Assembly: GCF_900639985.1 (NCBI RefSeq)
Contig: NZ_CAAAIM010000001.1
Span: 682,001-746,000 of the forward strand
Direction: 5' to 3'
DNA from: Legionella rowbothamii
GTDB taxonomy: Bacteria; Pseudomonadota; Gammaproteobacteria; Legionellales; Legionellaceae
DNA: 64,000 bases
Notes under the pieces: generated by a model
Told to the model about the DNA's origin: nothing
Database searches by the model: none
What the model saw: only the letters and a program-made list of their open reading frames with translations
Translations under genes and position numbers: made by a program
In this document: positions 1 to 7,623 of the stretch, piece by piece
Layout of the letters: the number at the start of each line of letters is the position of its first letter
Numbering within the stretch: the stretch's first letter is position 1

Positions 1-441
1 CTAAGGTTTTTGCTGCTTCAAAAATATTTTTTACTATATTATTTAAAGTTTGCTCTGATTGCTTACTCGGTATGCCGCCCACCAAGCTTACCTTAATATC
101 ATGTTTCGAATTGAACCGTTTTATTAAATCCGTAAGATTAATATTATTCGTATTATCAAAATGAATTATTAAATGATCGGTTTCACTATGAATGTAAGCA
201 ACAATACAACCTATTACATTTTTTGAACCCACATACTTTATCTCGCTAGGAGCATAATATTGATCAAGGTAGAAGGATTCTCTTTGCAAACATAAACCAA
301 TTTCATGCTTATTACAGACAAGCATCTCATCGGAACTTATTTCTGGCTCAGGTAATTTTTTTACTCGCTCAATCATTTCACTCATTGCTTGGTCAGACAA
401 TCTATCTTTAAATAATTTGCGATTGATTATAATAGGCATGC
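1..441 (-). CDS. NTAN1-like protein N-terminal asparagine amidohydrolase (C-terminus beyond window)
   Basis: The reading frame opens at an ATG at 441 and runs off the left edge, giving about 147 N-terminal residues. From memory it lines up with human NTAN1, which deamidates N-terminal Asn to Asp in the Arg/N-degron pathway. Shared features are the MP start, a QRE segment near residue 52, a G-S segment followed by Cys78 (the catalytic Cys of human NTAN1 is at 75), and an LVGG motif near residue 120. The spacing of all four agrees. The enzyme is typical of eukaryotes, so an acquired gene, possibly a host-directed effector, is inferred. The C-terminal half cannot be seen. The family call is good; secretion is unproven. 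Confidence 0.72.
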
Positions 442-514
442 GTTTACTCTCAATTTTTGGCAGATTTACAGTGATAAAACAACGGATAAAAATCGGTATT
501 TTAAGGTATTAAAG

Positions 515-694
515 TTAAGTAAGTATTAAATTAAAATGCGATAAAAGTGAACTGGGTGAGCAGCTCTCCGTGACAGACGCCACCCTCAGGAGCGCATTCC
601 CTAGAGTCCTTAACGTGATAGGTTCTAATGAGAATAACTCTTGTGGATGAGACGAAATGTTTTTTTTTAAGCTTGGGTCATTTTTATCAAGCAT
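515..694 (-). CDS. small ORF, 59 aa, doubtful
   Basis: An ATG-started frame of 59 codons begins MLDKNDPSLKK and ends at a TAA. It resembles nothing I recognise and no convincing ribosome binding site precedes it. It lies just past a decayed kinase gene and may be part of the same debris. A real small gene is possible but not supported by more than an open frame. Confidence 0.15.
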   Translation of the reverse strand: MLDKNDPSLKKNISSHPQELFSLEPITLRTLGNALLRVASVTESCSPSSLLSHFNLILT

Positions 695-833
695 TTTGTA
701 TCCTATAAAGACATTAACATCTAGCGGCCGAACTATAATTCATTGATTAATGAACTACAATACAGCTTTTTTGATTAATAATTTGCATTATTGGTATTTT
801 ATTACACCTTAGATATTTAAAGTACCGTGTTTT

Positions 834-1230
834 TTACGGTATTAAGAGATCAAGTTGTTTGGCACAATAAGCGGCGCGCATGGCTCATCTCAATTCATGG
901 AGGGTATTACCAGAAAACATATTTTTATGATAAATTTTTATGGCAAATTTTGGAGCAAATGGTGACGATTCTAAACTGCCTTGTTTAACTTTTCCAAAGC
1001 TACCCTCGGGATAACTTTTGTCCTCTTTATGCTCCATAAAAAACTAAGAATTGGATTTACATCGTCACTTATTATCTTATAAGTCAAATGAGGTAAAGCC
1101 GTTTTTATTTCTGGAACTTTTAATACAGAAGAAGCTATGCTTAGTAATCGGTAAGATCATCTCTGATTTTTGATGTAATTCATCTTCCGAAGGATAATAA
1201 TTTTGCCCTATTAAACGAACCCTTTACTCT
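834..1230 (-). pseudogene. decayed protein-kinase-like gene
   Basis: Three minus-strand frames join into one kinase-like N-terminus. The first (about 1225-1150) reads LIGQNYYPSEDELHQKSE. The second (about 1150-1030) reads VLKVPEIKTALPHLTYKI. The third (1037-834) holds a glycine-rich loop, EGSFGKVKQG, and the lysine strand FAIKIY. At least two frameshifts separate them, one at an A6 tract (1038-1043 on the plus strand). A TGA interrupts the third frame after HELR, and a TAA then ends it before any catalytic loop. The G-x-G-x-F-G-x-V loop plus A-I-K fits a Ser/Thr kinase of the type used as Legionella effectors. The gene is clearly dead here. Confidence 0.6.
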
Positions 1231-1449
1231 CTACTACAGTGCGATCTCTTCTAATTTGCTGTAAAATTCCCAAAACAATCCTCCATAAAAATTTTAAATC
1301 CTTTTCAAGGTGCTTACACAATGTAATTTTTAATTACAATTTCGCAAGAAATGGATAGAATAAACTTTGCTCAAAACCTATCATTAATTAAAAGACTATG
1401 AAGGGCTCTGTACAGACCAATCAAAAACGAGCCAAGGGAGTTTACGAGG

Positions 1450-2289
1450 ATGATAGAACAGAAACAAAGCAATTATGAGCGAGTAGAAATAGCCATAAAT
1501 TATATTAATGAGCATTTTAAGTCACAGCCCTCATTAGATGAGATTGCGAAAGCAATTCATGTTAGCCCCTATCATTTTCAACGCATATTTAGTGAATGGG
1601 CTGGAGTTAGCCCCAAAAAATTTATGCAATATATTAGTCTTAATTATGCCAAAACCTTATTAAAGAATCGTATGCCATTACTCGACGTCACTTATGAAAC
1701 AGGTTTATCCAGTTGCAGCCGTTTGCACGATTTATTTGTAAATATTGAAGGCATGACTCCTAGAGAGTATAAAAATGGAGGGGCTGATTTAACGATTAAT
1801 TATTGTTTTGCTGAAAGTACATTTGGAAAGGTTATCGTAGCCTCTACTTCCAAGGGAGTATGTGCTATGTCTTTTGAGGAAGACGAAAACCAAGCCTTAT
1901 TTGATTTAAAAAAGCGCTTTCCCAATGCAACATATCATTATATTACTGATCAATTTCAACAAGACGCCCTACTGATATTTCAGCAAGATTGGAACAATCT
2001 TCATAAAATTAAACTGCATTTAGCAGGAACACCCTTTCAATTAAAGGTTTGGGAAAGTCTTTTAAAAATCCCTTTAGGAGCATTGGTTACTTATGGTGAC
2101 ATTGCCAAGGATATAGGAAAACCCAAGTCATCACGCGCAGTGGGGTCTGCGATTGGAAGCAATCCTGTAGCCTTCCTCATTCCTTGCCACCGTGTCATTC
2201 AAAGCAGTGGAAAAATAAGTGGATATCTTTGGGGGGAAACTAAGAAAAAAGCAATTATAGGGTGGGAAGCAGCTAAAATTGAGATATAG
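1450..2289 (+). CDS. AraC-type HTH fused to O6-methylguanine-DNA methyltransferase (Ada-like)
   Basis: This 279-aa protein has an AraC-type double helix-turn-helix (about residues 10-110) followed by a methylated-DNA-protein cysteine methyltransferase domain with the PCHR motif; the acceptor is Cys246. It transfers alkyl groups from O6-alkylguanine to itself and probably controls alkylation-damage genes. It lacks the N-terminal zinc-cysteine domain of E. coli Ada, so it would not sense phosphotriester damage the same way. GGGAG lies 9 bases before the ATG. Its stop codon abuts the next ATG, an AlkB-like dealkylase, so the two form a repair operon like ada-alkB. The fold and motifs are clear. 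Confidence 0.92.
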   Translation: MIEQKQSNYERVEIAINYINEHFKSQPSLDEIAKAIHVSPYHFQRIFSEWAGVSPKKFMQYISLNYAKTLLKNRMPLLDVTYETGLSSCSRLHDLFVNIEGMTPREYKNGGADLTINYCFAESTFGKVIVASTSKGVCAMSFEEDENQALFDLKKRFPNATYHYITDQFQQDALLIFQQDWNNLHKIKLHLAGTPFQLKVWESLLKIPLGALVTYGDIAKDIGKPKSSRAVGSAIGSNPVAFLIPCHRVIQSSGKISGYLWGETKKKAIIGWEAAKIEI

Positions 2290-2922
2290 ATGTTAAAGGT
2301 GAATCACGTGGATCTTATCGAACAAATCAATGGGGAATTACATAATTTACTCCCTTATGAAGGTACAGTGCATTATTATGGCCCTATTATGACCCAACAG
2401 ATAGCTGATGATTTTTATGATGTGTTGATGCAAACCATCGAGTGGAAAAATGATGAGGCAATTATTTATGGAAAAAAAATAATTACTAAACGCAAGGTAG
2501 CATGGTATGCCGATCAGCCTTTTTCCTATACATATTCCAAAATAACTAAAACAGCCCAGCCATGGCTGCCTATTCTCCACAAACTAAAAATAATTGTGGA
2601 AAAAGAAAGTGGAGAAACCTATAACTCATGCTTACTTAATTTATATCATGATGGCAACGAAGGTATGGCTTGGCATAGTGATGCGGAAAAAGATTTAAAG
2701 CAAAATGGGGCAATAGGCTCTCTTAGTTTTGGTGCAGAACGTAAATTTTCATTTAAGCACAAAAAAACACATGAAATTGTTTCAAAAATCCTGCAGCATG
2801 GAAGTTTATTAGTGATGAAAGATTCAACTCAGAGTAATTGGCTTCACCGTTTACCGCCAACAAAAATAACATGCATGCCTAGAATTAATTTAACATTTAG
2901 AACTATTGTACGTACTATATAA
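2290..2922 (+). CDS. AlkB-like 2-oxoglutarate/Fe(II) DNA dealkylase
   Basis: This 210-aa protein is the size of the ALKBH2/ALKBH3-like branch of AlkB repair dioxygenases. These oxidatively remove methyl groups from 1-methyladenine and 3-methylcytosine. The iron ligands are visible as H129-x-D131 in WHSD and H186 in WLHRLP. The 2-oxoglutarate-binding arginines are probably R198 and R204 in RINLTFR, and the N-x-Y pair at 117-119 is also present. The ATG directly follows the stop of the Ada-like gene, so translation is probably coupled. It must not be confused with the alkane hydroxylase, also called AlkB, at 6125-7213. Confidence 0.93.
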   Translation: MLKVNHVDLIEQINGELHNLLPYEGTVHYYGPIMTQQIADDFYDVLMQTIEWKNDEAIIYGKKIITKRKVAWYADQPFSYTYSKITKTAQPWLPILHKLKIIVEKESGETYNSCLLNLYHDGNEGMAWHSDAEKDLKQNGAIGSLSFGAERKFSFKHKKTHEIVSKILQHGSLLVMKDSTQSNWLHRLPPTKITCMPRINLTFRTIVRTI

Positions 2923-2961
2923 ATTGAGTAGTGATATAAGCAAATTAAAGGACTAAATACC

Positions 2962-3648
2962 ATGATAGATCTTTATTACTGGCCTACGCCAAATGGACAT
3001 AAAATTACTATTTTTTTAGAAGAGGCTGATTTGCCATATAACCTTATTCCCATAAATATTTCTAAGGGAGAGCAATTCACTGAAAATTTTTTAAAAATAT
3101 CCCCGAATAATCGAATGCCTGCATTAGTTGATCAAGATCCCCAAGATTCTGAGATACCTATATCTATATTTGAATCAGGCGCGATCTTACTTTATTTAGC
3201 TGAAAAAACAGGTAAATTTTTACCTGCTGACTTACATTCTCGTTATGAAGTTCTGCAATGGCTATTTTGGCAAGTTGCAGGATTAGGGCCTATGGCTGGA
3301 CAAAATCATCATTTCAATATTTACGTTAAAGATGTACCTTATGCAGCAGAGCGCTATGTTAGAGAAACAGCCAGATTATATGGTGTTTTGAATAAGCATT
3401 TAACGGACCGTGAGTTTATAGGAAGTGACTACTCAATCGCTGATATGGCTTGCTATCCTTGGATTGTCCCTCATGAAAAACAGCAACAAGATTTAAATGA
3501 TTTTCCTTCGTTAAAAAGATGGTTCTTAAAAATCCAAGAACGCCCCTCAGTTCAGCGTGCATACGATTTAGAAAAAGACATCAACGTTGACCAAGTTTTA
3601 TCCGAGGAAGCAAAACAAATTTTATTCGATCAGGGTAAAAAAACCTAG
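2962..3648 (+). CDS. glutathione S-transferase, YfcG/Nu-class-like
   Basis: This is a 228-aa GST with an N-terminal thioredoxin fold (1-80) and an all-helical C-terminal domain. The N-terminus carries T9-P10-N11-G12, the Thr/Asn active-site arrangement of YfcG-type (Nu-class) enzymes that act as disulfide-bond reductases. The cis-proline segment NNRMPAL and the ESGAIL glutathione-binding segment follow. AAAGGA lies 9 bases upstream of the ATG. It sits 39 bases after the AlkB-like gene on the same strand and could be co-transcribed as a stress-response gene. A strong hairpin follows it. Confidence 0.9.
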   Translation: MIDLYYWPTPNGHKITIFLEEADLPYNLIPINISKGEQFTENFLKISPNNRMPALVDQDPQDSEIPISIFESGAILLYLAEKTGKFLPADLHSRYEVLQWLFWQVAGLGPMAGQNHHFNIYVKDVPYAAERYVRETARLYGVLNKHLTDREFIGSDYSIADMACYPWIVPHEKQQQDLNDFPSLKRWFLKIQERPSVQRAYDLEKDINVDQVLSEEAKQILFDQGKKT

Positions 3649-3694
3649 ACACCAAGTATTTACTACACGAAAGATAGACAACAAGAGAATAGAA

Positions 3695-3718
3695 AGATCC
3701 TTATGAAAATAAGGATCT
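3695..3718. terminator. bidirectional hairpin between GST and YopT-like gene
   Basis: A perfect 10-bp inverted repeat (AGATCCTTAT and its complement) flanks a GAAA loop between two convergent genes. The minus-strand reading, for the YopT-like gene, is followed by TTTCTATT. The plus-strand reading has only a weak T-rich tail. Confidence 0.7.
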
Positions 3719-3727
3719 CTTAGCATT

Positions 3728-4321
3728 TTAACCCATCCCAATGCTAAAGGGCTTATCCTCCTGCGAATACTGTGATTCTATTAATTTAACTACTTTCGGA
3801 ATGAGATCTTGGCAGCTATCAATCCGTTCCCCACCTTTTAAATTGGCATCAAAAAAACGACAAGTGGTACTTTGCTTACTTTTCTTTCCTAAATATACTT
3901 CATGAGCATATCTCTCTTGGGGAAAAGTAATTAAAAGATGCTGATTATGCTCCAAAAGATTAGTCAATTTTTCTTGGGTTAAATCCTTTTTTTTATAGCT
4001 TATATCGGTATGTAAAATATTATTTTCTTTAAAGGAAAAATGCTCAATATCTGTCTCCCCAGCTTTTGTGGCATGTAATTCTTTATTTTCCTCATTAATT
4101 GATAATACTAAAAACTCTTTATCGTCTGCTAAATACTCCGTCGGGTTTTTTTTCTTTAAAATAAGGTCTAGATAAACATTACTCATAGGTCTGCACATTC
4201 CCACAAACTCACCATTATCATTAACGCCTTGGTCATATTTTTTTAAAATTTCACCTTGATTAGTGAAAGGAGTCTTCTTCTGGGTAGTTGTACCGGAAAA
4301 AAATGTATGCCATAAATTCAA
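3728..4321 (-). CDS. YopT-like (C58/CA-clan) cysteine protease, candidate effector
   Basis: The 197-aa protein shows an ordered Cys-His-Asp triad as in YopT/AvrPphB-type proteases. Cys43 lies in FVGMCRPMS, His140 in YAHEVYLG and Asp158 in CRFFDANLKGG; an FFD-x-N signature around the Asp is typical of that family. YopT-type enzymes cleave proteins near lipidated or myristoylated termini in host cells. The start is a TTG preceded by AGGAG at 7-base spacing, and no ATG is available before the catalytic Cys. No signal peptide is seen, which fits type IV rather than Sec export. Family placement rests on motif order alone. Confidence 0.6.
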   Translation of the reverse strand: MNLWHTFFSGTTTQKKTPFTNQGEILKKYDQGVNDNGEFVGMCRPMSNVYLDLILKKKNPTEYLADDKEFLVLSINEENKELHATKAGETDIEHFSFKENNILHTDISYKKKDLTQEKLTNLLEHNQHLLITFPQERYAHEVYLGKKSKQSTTCRFFDANLKGGERIDSCQDLIPKVVKLIESQYSQEDKPFSIGMG

Positions 4322-4384
4322 AATAACTCTCCTGGTATGATGTTTTTAAAATTATCTCATAATGCTCTTTAATATCTCTTAAAA

Positions 4385-4415
4385 AAATTCTAACTGCTTT
4401 TCACAGTTAGAATTT
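4385..4415 (-). terminator. rho-independent terminator of the 174-aa gene
   Basis: A 12-bp perfect stem (AAATTCTAACTG and complement) with a 7-base loop is followed on the minus strand by an uninterrupted T run. It lies 10 bases past the stop of the gene ending at 4425. Confidence 0.85.
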
Positions 4416-4424
4416 AAAATGATG

Positions 4425-4949
4425 TTAAGACTTATGGCTACGATAGTAATCCATAGTGGCACCTATCGCGAGATCATCTTCATGAGCTATGTAAGGATTT
4501 TGAGCTGCTTTCGCTGCGCCAAACAAGGTATGGCAATGTACACCAGCTTCAGCGTACACCTTTGTTTTTAGATTAGCACCTTCTTTTTGTACTTCATCCT
4601 TATATTCTTCGTAAAAGGAATTTGCAATTTTGGTTTCATTTTTTATACTTTTGGCATTTTTAATGAAATTATGAAAATATACCCACTGATTGGCTAGCGG
4701 TTTGTGATTATCTATTTCCATTCCTCTTTTAAAATGTTCAATGTGATTTTGACGTAAATCAACTCCTTCTTTATCAAGGCCCTGGTTAACTGATTGAATA
4801 TGAGGGGGGGCCTGCTCATGCAAAATTTCTCTCCGAGGAAAGGTATGCTTATAGTTTGGCTCAACCCGTGGAAATAATGCGTTCATCGTAATTGTGCCCA
4901 TGATTGTTGACACTCTTGGAACTTCTGTTTTGTTATCGTTATCAGACAT
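4425..4949 (-). CDS. hypothetical protein, 174 aa
   Basis: I do not recognise this protein. It is soluble-looking, with no signal peptide or membrane segment. The N-terminus is polar (MSDNDNKTEVPRV), the middle is charged and probably helical (residues 85-135), and a short Ala-rich segment near residue 145 (LFGAAKAAQNP) precedes the C-terminal MDYYRSHKS. An AGAGAGG ribosome binding site precedes the ATG and a clean terminator follows, so it is a genuine single-gene unit. It lies divergent to the LysR gene and downstream of nothing on its strand. Its neighbour is a YopT-like effector candidate, so an effector role is possible but unsupported. Confidence 0.7.
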   Translation of the reverse strand: MSDNDNKTEVPRVSTIMGTITMNALFPRVEPNYKHTFPRREILHEQAPPHIQSVNQGLDKEGVDLRQNHIEHFKRGMEIDNHKPLANQWVYFHNFIKNAKSIKNETKIANSFYEEYKDEVQKEGANLKTKVYAEAGVHCHTLFGAAKAAQNPYIAHEDDLAIGATMDYYRSHKS

Positions 4950-5168
4950 GATTACAACCTCTCTTGTGATTTATAATGTAGCGTAGAGATTACAGAATAT
5001 ACAATTAGGCTTAAGCGGAAATTAGGATGGAATGAAAGAAAATACTGAACCATTCTTATATTGAATAAAGGAGTCCGAAAACATCATTAAGTTAACTGCC
5101 TACGTAGGAGATTGCACAAGGTTTTCCATGCTATTATTACTGAATAGAAATAGTTTCAGGAACTCTCG

Positions 5169-6050
5169 ATGGATATCGTAGAAATTAAATCTTTTCTCGC
5201 AGTAGTTGAATACCGCTCTTATACATTAGCCGCAAAAAGAGTGTATGTTACCCAATCTACTATGAGTAAGCGAATTCGTAGGCTGGAAGATGAACTAGGC
5301 TCTCGCTTGTTTATTATGGATGGAGCACGCCTAATTTTAACAGAGGCAGCACATCATTTTATTCCCTATGCCCGCCAAATGGTTGCAGCTTATAATAATA
5401 TGGTCACGTCATTTAAAGAACAAGCTCTTTCTTTTGAACACCATTTATTAATTGGTGCTACAGTATTTGTGTCCCATTATGTATTACCCCAGTTTATAAG
5501 TTTTTTAAAAAATACAGACTCTCGGTTACAAGTTTATATAAAAACCATGGCCGAATATGATGTGGAAACTTATTTAAATCATGGTTTAGTTGATGTGGTA
5601 ATTAGTCCAGAAAGAGAGATTTCTGATGCATTTAATACAGCCAACCTATGGAATGAGACTTATTCACTTAAGGTAAATAAAACCCACGATTTAGCAAAAC
5701 AAAAGGAAATATCGCTTTCTGACTTAGCACCTTTTCCAGCGGTATTAAATGAGCAAAGTACTTCGTTACGCGATAAAATTGAAATGGTATTTCAAGAAAA
5801 CTCTGTTGATTTAAATACAGGTTATGAAATATCAACTGTAGATGGCATTAGGGCAATGGTAGAACATGGTTTAGGTTGGAGTTTTTTACCTAAAAATGTA
5901 ACTTCTGAAAAGCTATGTGAACTAAAAATAAATGAAGTAGATATCAGTCTCAATTTTAACGCCCACTATCAAAAACGCAGAAGCCATGAGGTGAGCATTC
6001 AGACCTTTCTTAATTATTTTAATAAATGGCAAAAAAACCAACATAGCTAA
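5169..6050 (+). CDS. LysR-family transcriptional regulator
   Basis: At 293 aa this is the standard LysR length. The N-terminal winged HTH (1-60) has the usual AAKRVYVTQSTMSKRIRRLE recognition region, and a periplasmic-binding-protein-like effector domain occupies about 90-290. AGGA lies 7 bases before the ATG. The gene is convergent with the alkane monooxygenase gene and divergent from the 174-aa hypothetical gene, so by the usual LysR arrangement the latter is the more likely adjacent target. The ligand cannot be read from sequence. Confidence 0.93.
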   Translation: MDIVEIKSFLAVVEYRSYTLAAKRVYVTQSTMSKRIRRLEDELGSRLFIMDGARLILTEAAHHFIPYARQMVAAYNNMVTSFKEQALSFEHHLLIGATVFVSHYVLPQFISFLKNTDSRLQVYIKTMAEYDVETYLNHGLVDVVISPEREISDAFNTANLWNETYSLKVNKTHDLAKQKEISLSDLAPFPAVLNEQSTSLRDKIEMVFQENSVDLNTGYEISTVDGIRAMVEHGLGWSFLPKNVTSEKLCELKINEVDISLNFNAHYQKRRSHEVSIQTFLNYFNKWQKNQHS

Positions 6051-6124
6051 CGCTATCGCATAGTTTTTTTGCTTAGGCTAATCTTTGAAGGAGCGTCGTG
6101 GCGCTCCCTCGAGCTTTATTAAAG

Positions 6125-7213
6125 TTAAGCATGAAGCGTCTTTTCCTGACACCCTCCTTGATGATCAAGGTGTTTTCTATATTCTATCACTCGCTTATCC
6201 ATCACTGCACGCCAAAGTGGGGGAATTAAGGCGAGAACGATCATGCCTAAATATCCCGATGGGAGTTGAGGACTTTGTTCCACGTGACGTAAAATTTGAT
6301 ATGGACGAGCTCCATAAGTATGATGATCTGAATGGCGTTGCAAATGGAATAAAATGCTATTACTTAACCAGTGATTAGCATTCCATGAATGATAAGGGCT
6401 GACTTTTTCATAGTAATCATTTGCTAATTTTTTCCTTTCTAAGCCATAGTGCTCTATATAATTGACTAATTCCAATGTCGTTATGGCCATGAATGATTGC
6501 AATAAAAAAAAGATGAGGGTTCCTATCCCCCCGAATAACAAACAGCTAAAGCTTATCCCGACAGGAATACCGATTATCCACCAGAAATTATTGTGAATCC
6601 CCCATAGTGAGTATTTTTTCTGAGTAAGGCGCTTTTTTTCCAGATGATAGGCTGATTTCAATGAGCCTATTAATGTCTTAGGTATAAATTGATAGAAACT
6701 TTCACCTAATTGTGCAGTAGCTGGATCCTCAGGCGTAGCAACACGAACATGATGACCTTTAACATGCTCAATAAAAAAGTGCCCATAACATACGATAACT
6801 AATAGAACTTTACTGTAAAATTGCGCTACAGGGTTATTTTTATGCATCATTTCATGAGCTAAATTAATACCAGCCCCTCCAGATATTAAACCTAGTGACA
6901 TAGTAAAACCTAACCATTCATTCCATAGTAAATGCTGGGTACTCACTATATAAGCGCCATAAGCAAGCATGATGATTTGCGCAAATACGTAAGCATAGGT
7001 TAAATATTTGAAATAATTATCATTGATTAATTTCTTTTCCTGTTCTTTTGTGGGATTCGAAGGATCTCTAATAAAAATATCAACGAATGGAATAAAAGCA
7101 AAAACAATAAGAAAAGGAAAAAAAGTCGACCATCCCCTAAAATATAAGCCAATAAAGGGAAGTACTAATAATAAATAGATCATTAAGAAACTGTACTTTT
7201 TTAATAAACACAT
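6125..7213 (-). CDS. alkB: alkane 1-monooxygenase (integral-membrane non-haem di-iron)
   Basis: The protein has several membrane segments and all the histidine boxes of AlkB alkane hydroxylases, numbering from the chosen start: H120-EMM-H124, EHVKGHH around 150-155, NYIEHYG at 255, and LQRHSDHH at 294-298. These bind the two irons that hydroxylate the terminal carbon of alkanes or related lipids. The frame is open to 7261, but the ATG at 7213 has TAGGAG 8 bases upstream while the earlier one has no ribosome binding site, so the protein is about 362 aa. No rubredoxin or rubredoxin reductase gene is nearby; an alcohol-oxidising GMC enzyme lies at 31203. Confidence 0.93.
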   Translation of the reverse strand: MCLLKKYSFLMIYLLLVLPFIGLYFRGWSTFFPFLIVFAFIPFVDIFIRDPSNPTKEQEKKLINDNYFKYLTYAYVFAQIIMLAYGAYIVSTQHLLWNEWLGFTMSLGLISGGAGINLAHEMMHKNNPVAQFYSKVLLVIVCYGHFFIEHVKGHHVRVATPEDPATAQLGESFYQFIPKTLIGSLKSAYHLEKKRLTQKKYSLWGIHNNFWWIIGIPVGISFSCLLFGGIGTLIFFLLQSFMAITTLELVNYIEHYGLERKKLANDYYEKVSPYHSWNANHWLSNSILFHLQRHSDHHTYGARPYQILRHVEQSPQLPSGYLGMIVLALIPPLWRAVMDKRVIEYRKHLDHQGGCQEKTLHA

Positions 7214-7623
7214 GACAATGACTCCTAGCCTGAAACAATTACTTGCTTTATGAGTGTCCATGTCATTTCAATCTAGGACATTACAAAATGTACGGGCCTG
7301 TGATGCTCATCAGGAATTACACTTAACTCTTGATCAGGACTGCAGACCCCATTGTCTTCGAATGGTTTGACAAGATCCTGTCCCTGATTTTGAGACGTTC
7401 CAAGTGAAAACTCAATTCAAATTCTCATGAAATATTAGAATAGCTCATTCCATTTTTTCCTTTGCTAATAACATTTTCATGTGATAATGAAAATAGGAAT
7501 TTTCCATCCCAAAATCCCTCATTCTCTCCGAGCACATGCCATTCCTATTATTCAAAGCAGCTTAAGCCTGTCAAAAGACTGTGGCGCTAATATTAAAAAT
7601 AAGAAACCTATGCGGAGAATGAT
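7214..7623. other. intergenic, divergent region
   Basis: These 410 bases separate the divergent alkane monooxygenase gene and the 400-aa coiled-coil gene and must hold both promoters. A TTGACA-like hexamer is present near 7369 but no convincing matching -10 was found. No open frame, repeat or RNA was recognised. Confidence 0.5.

Noticed and set aside
6085..6378. 97-codon plus-strand frame antisense to the alkane monooxygenase gene
   Set aside because: It overlaps the conserved C-terminal part of the monooxygenase, where the histidine boxes fix the coding strand.
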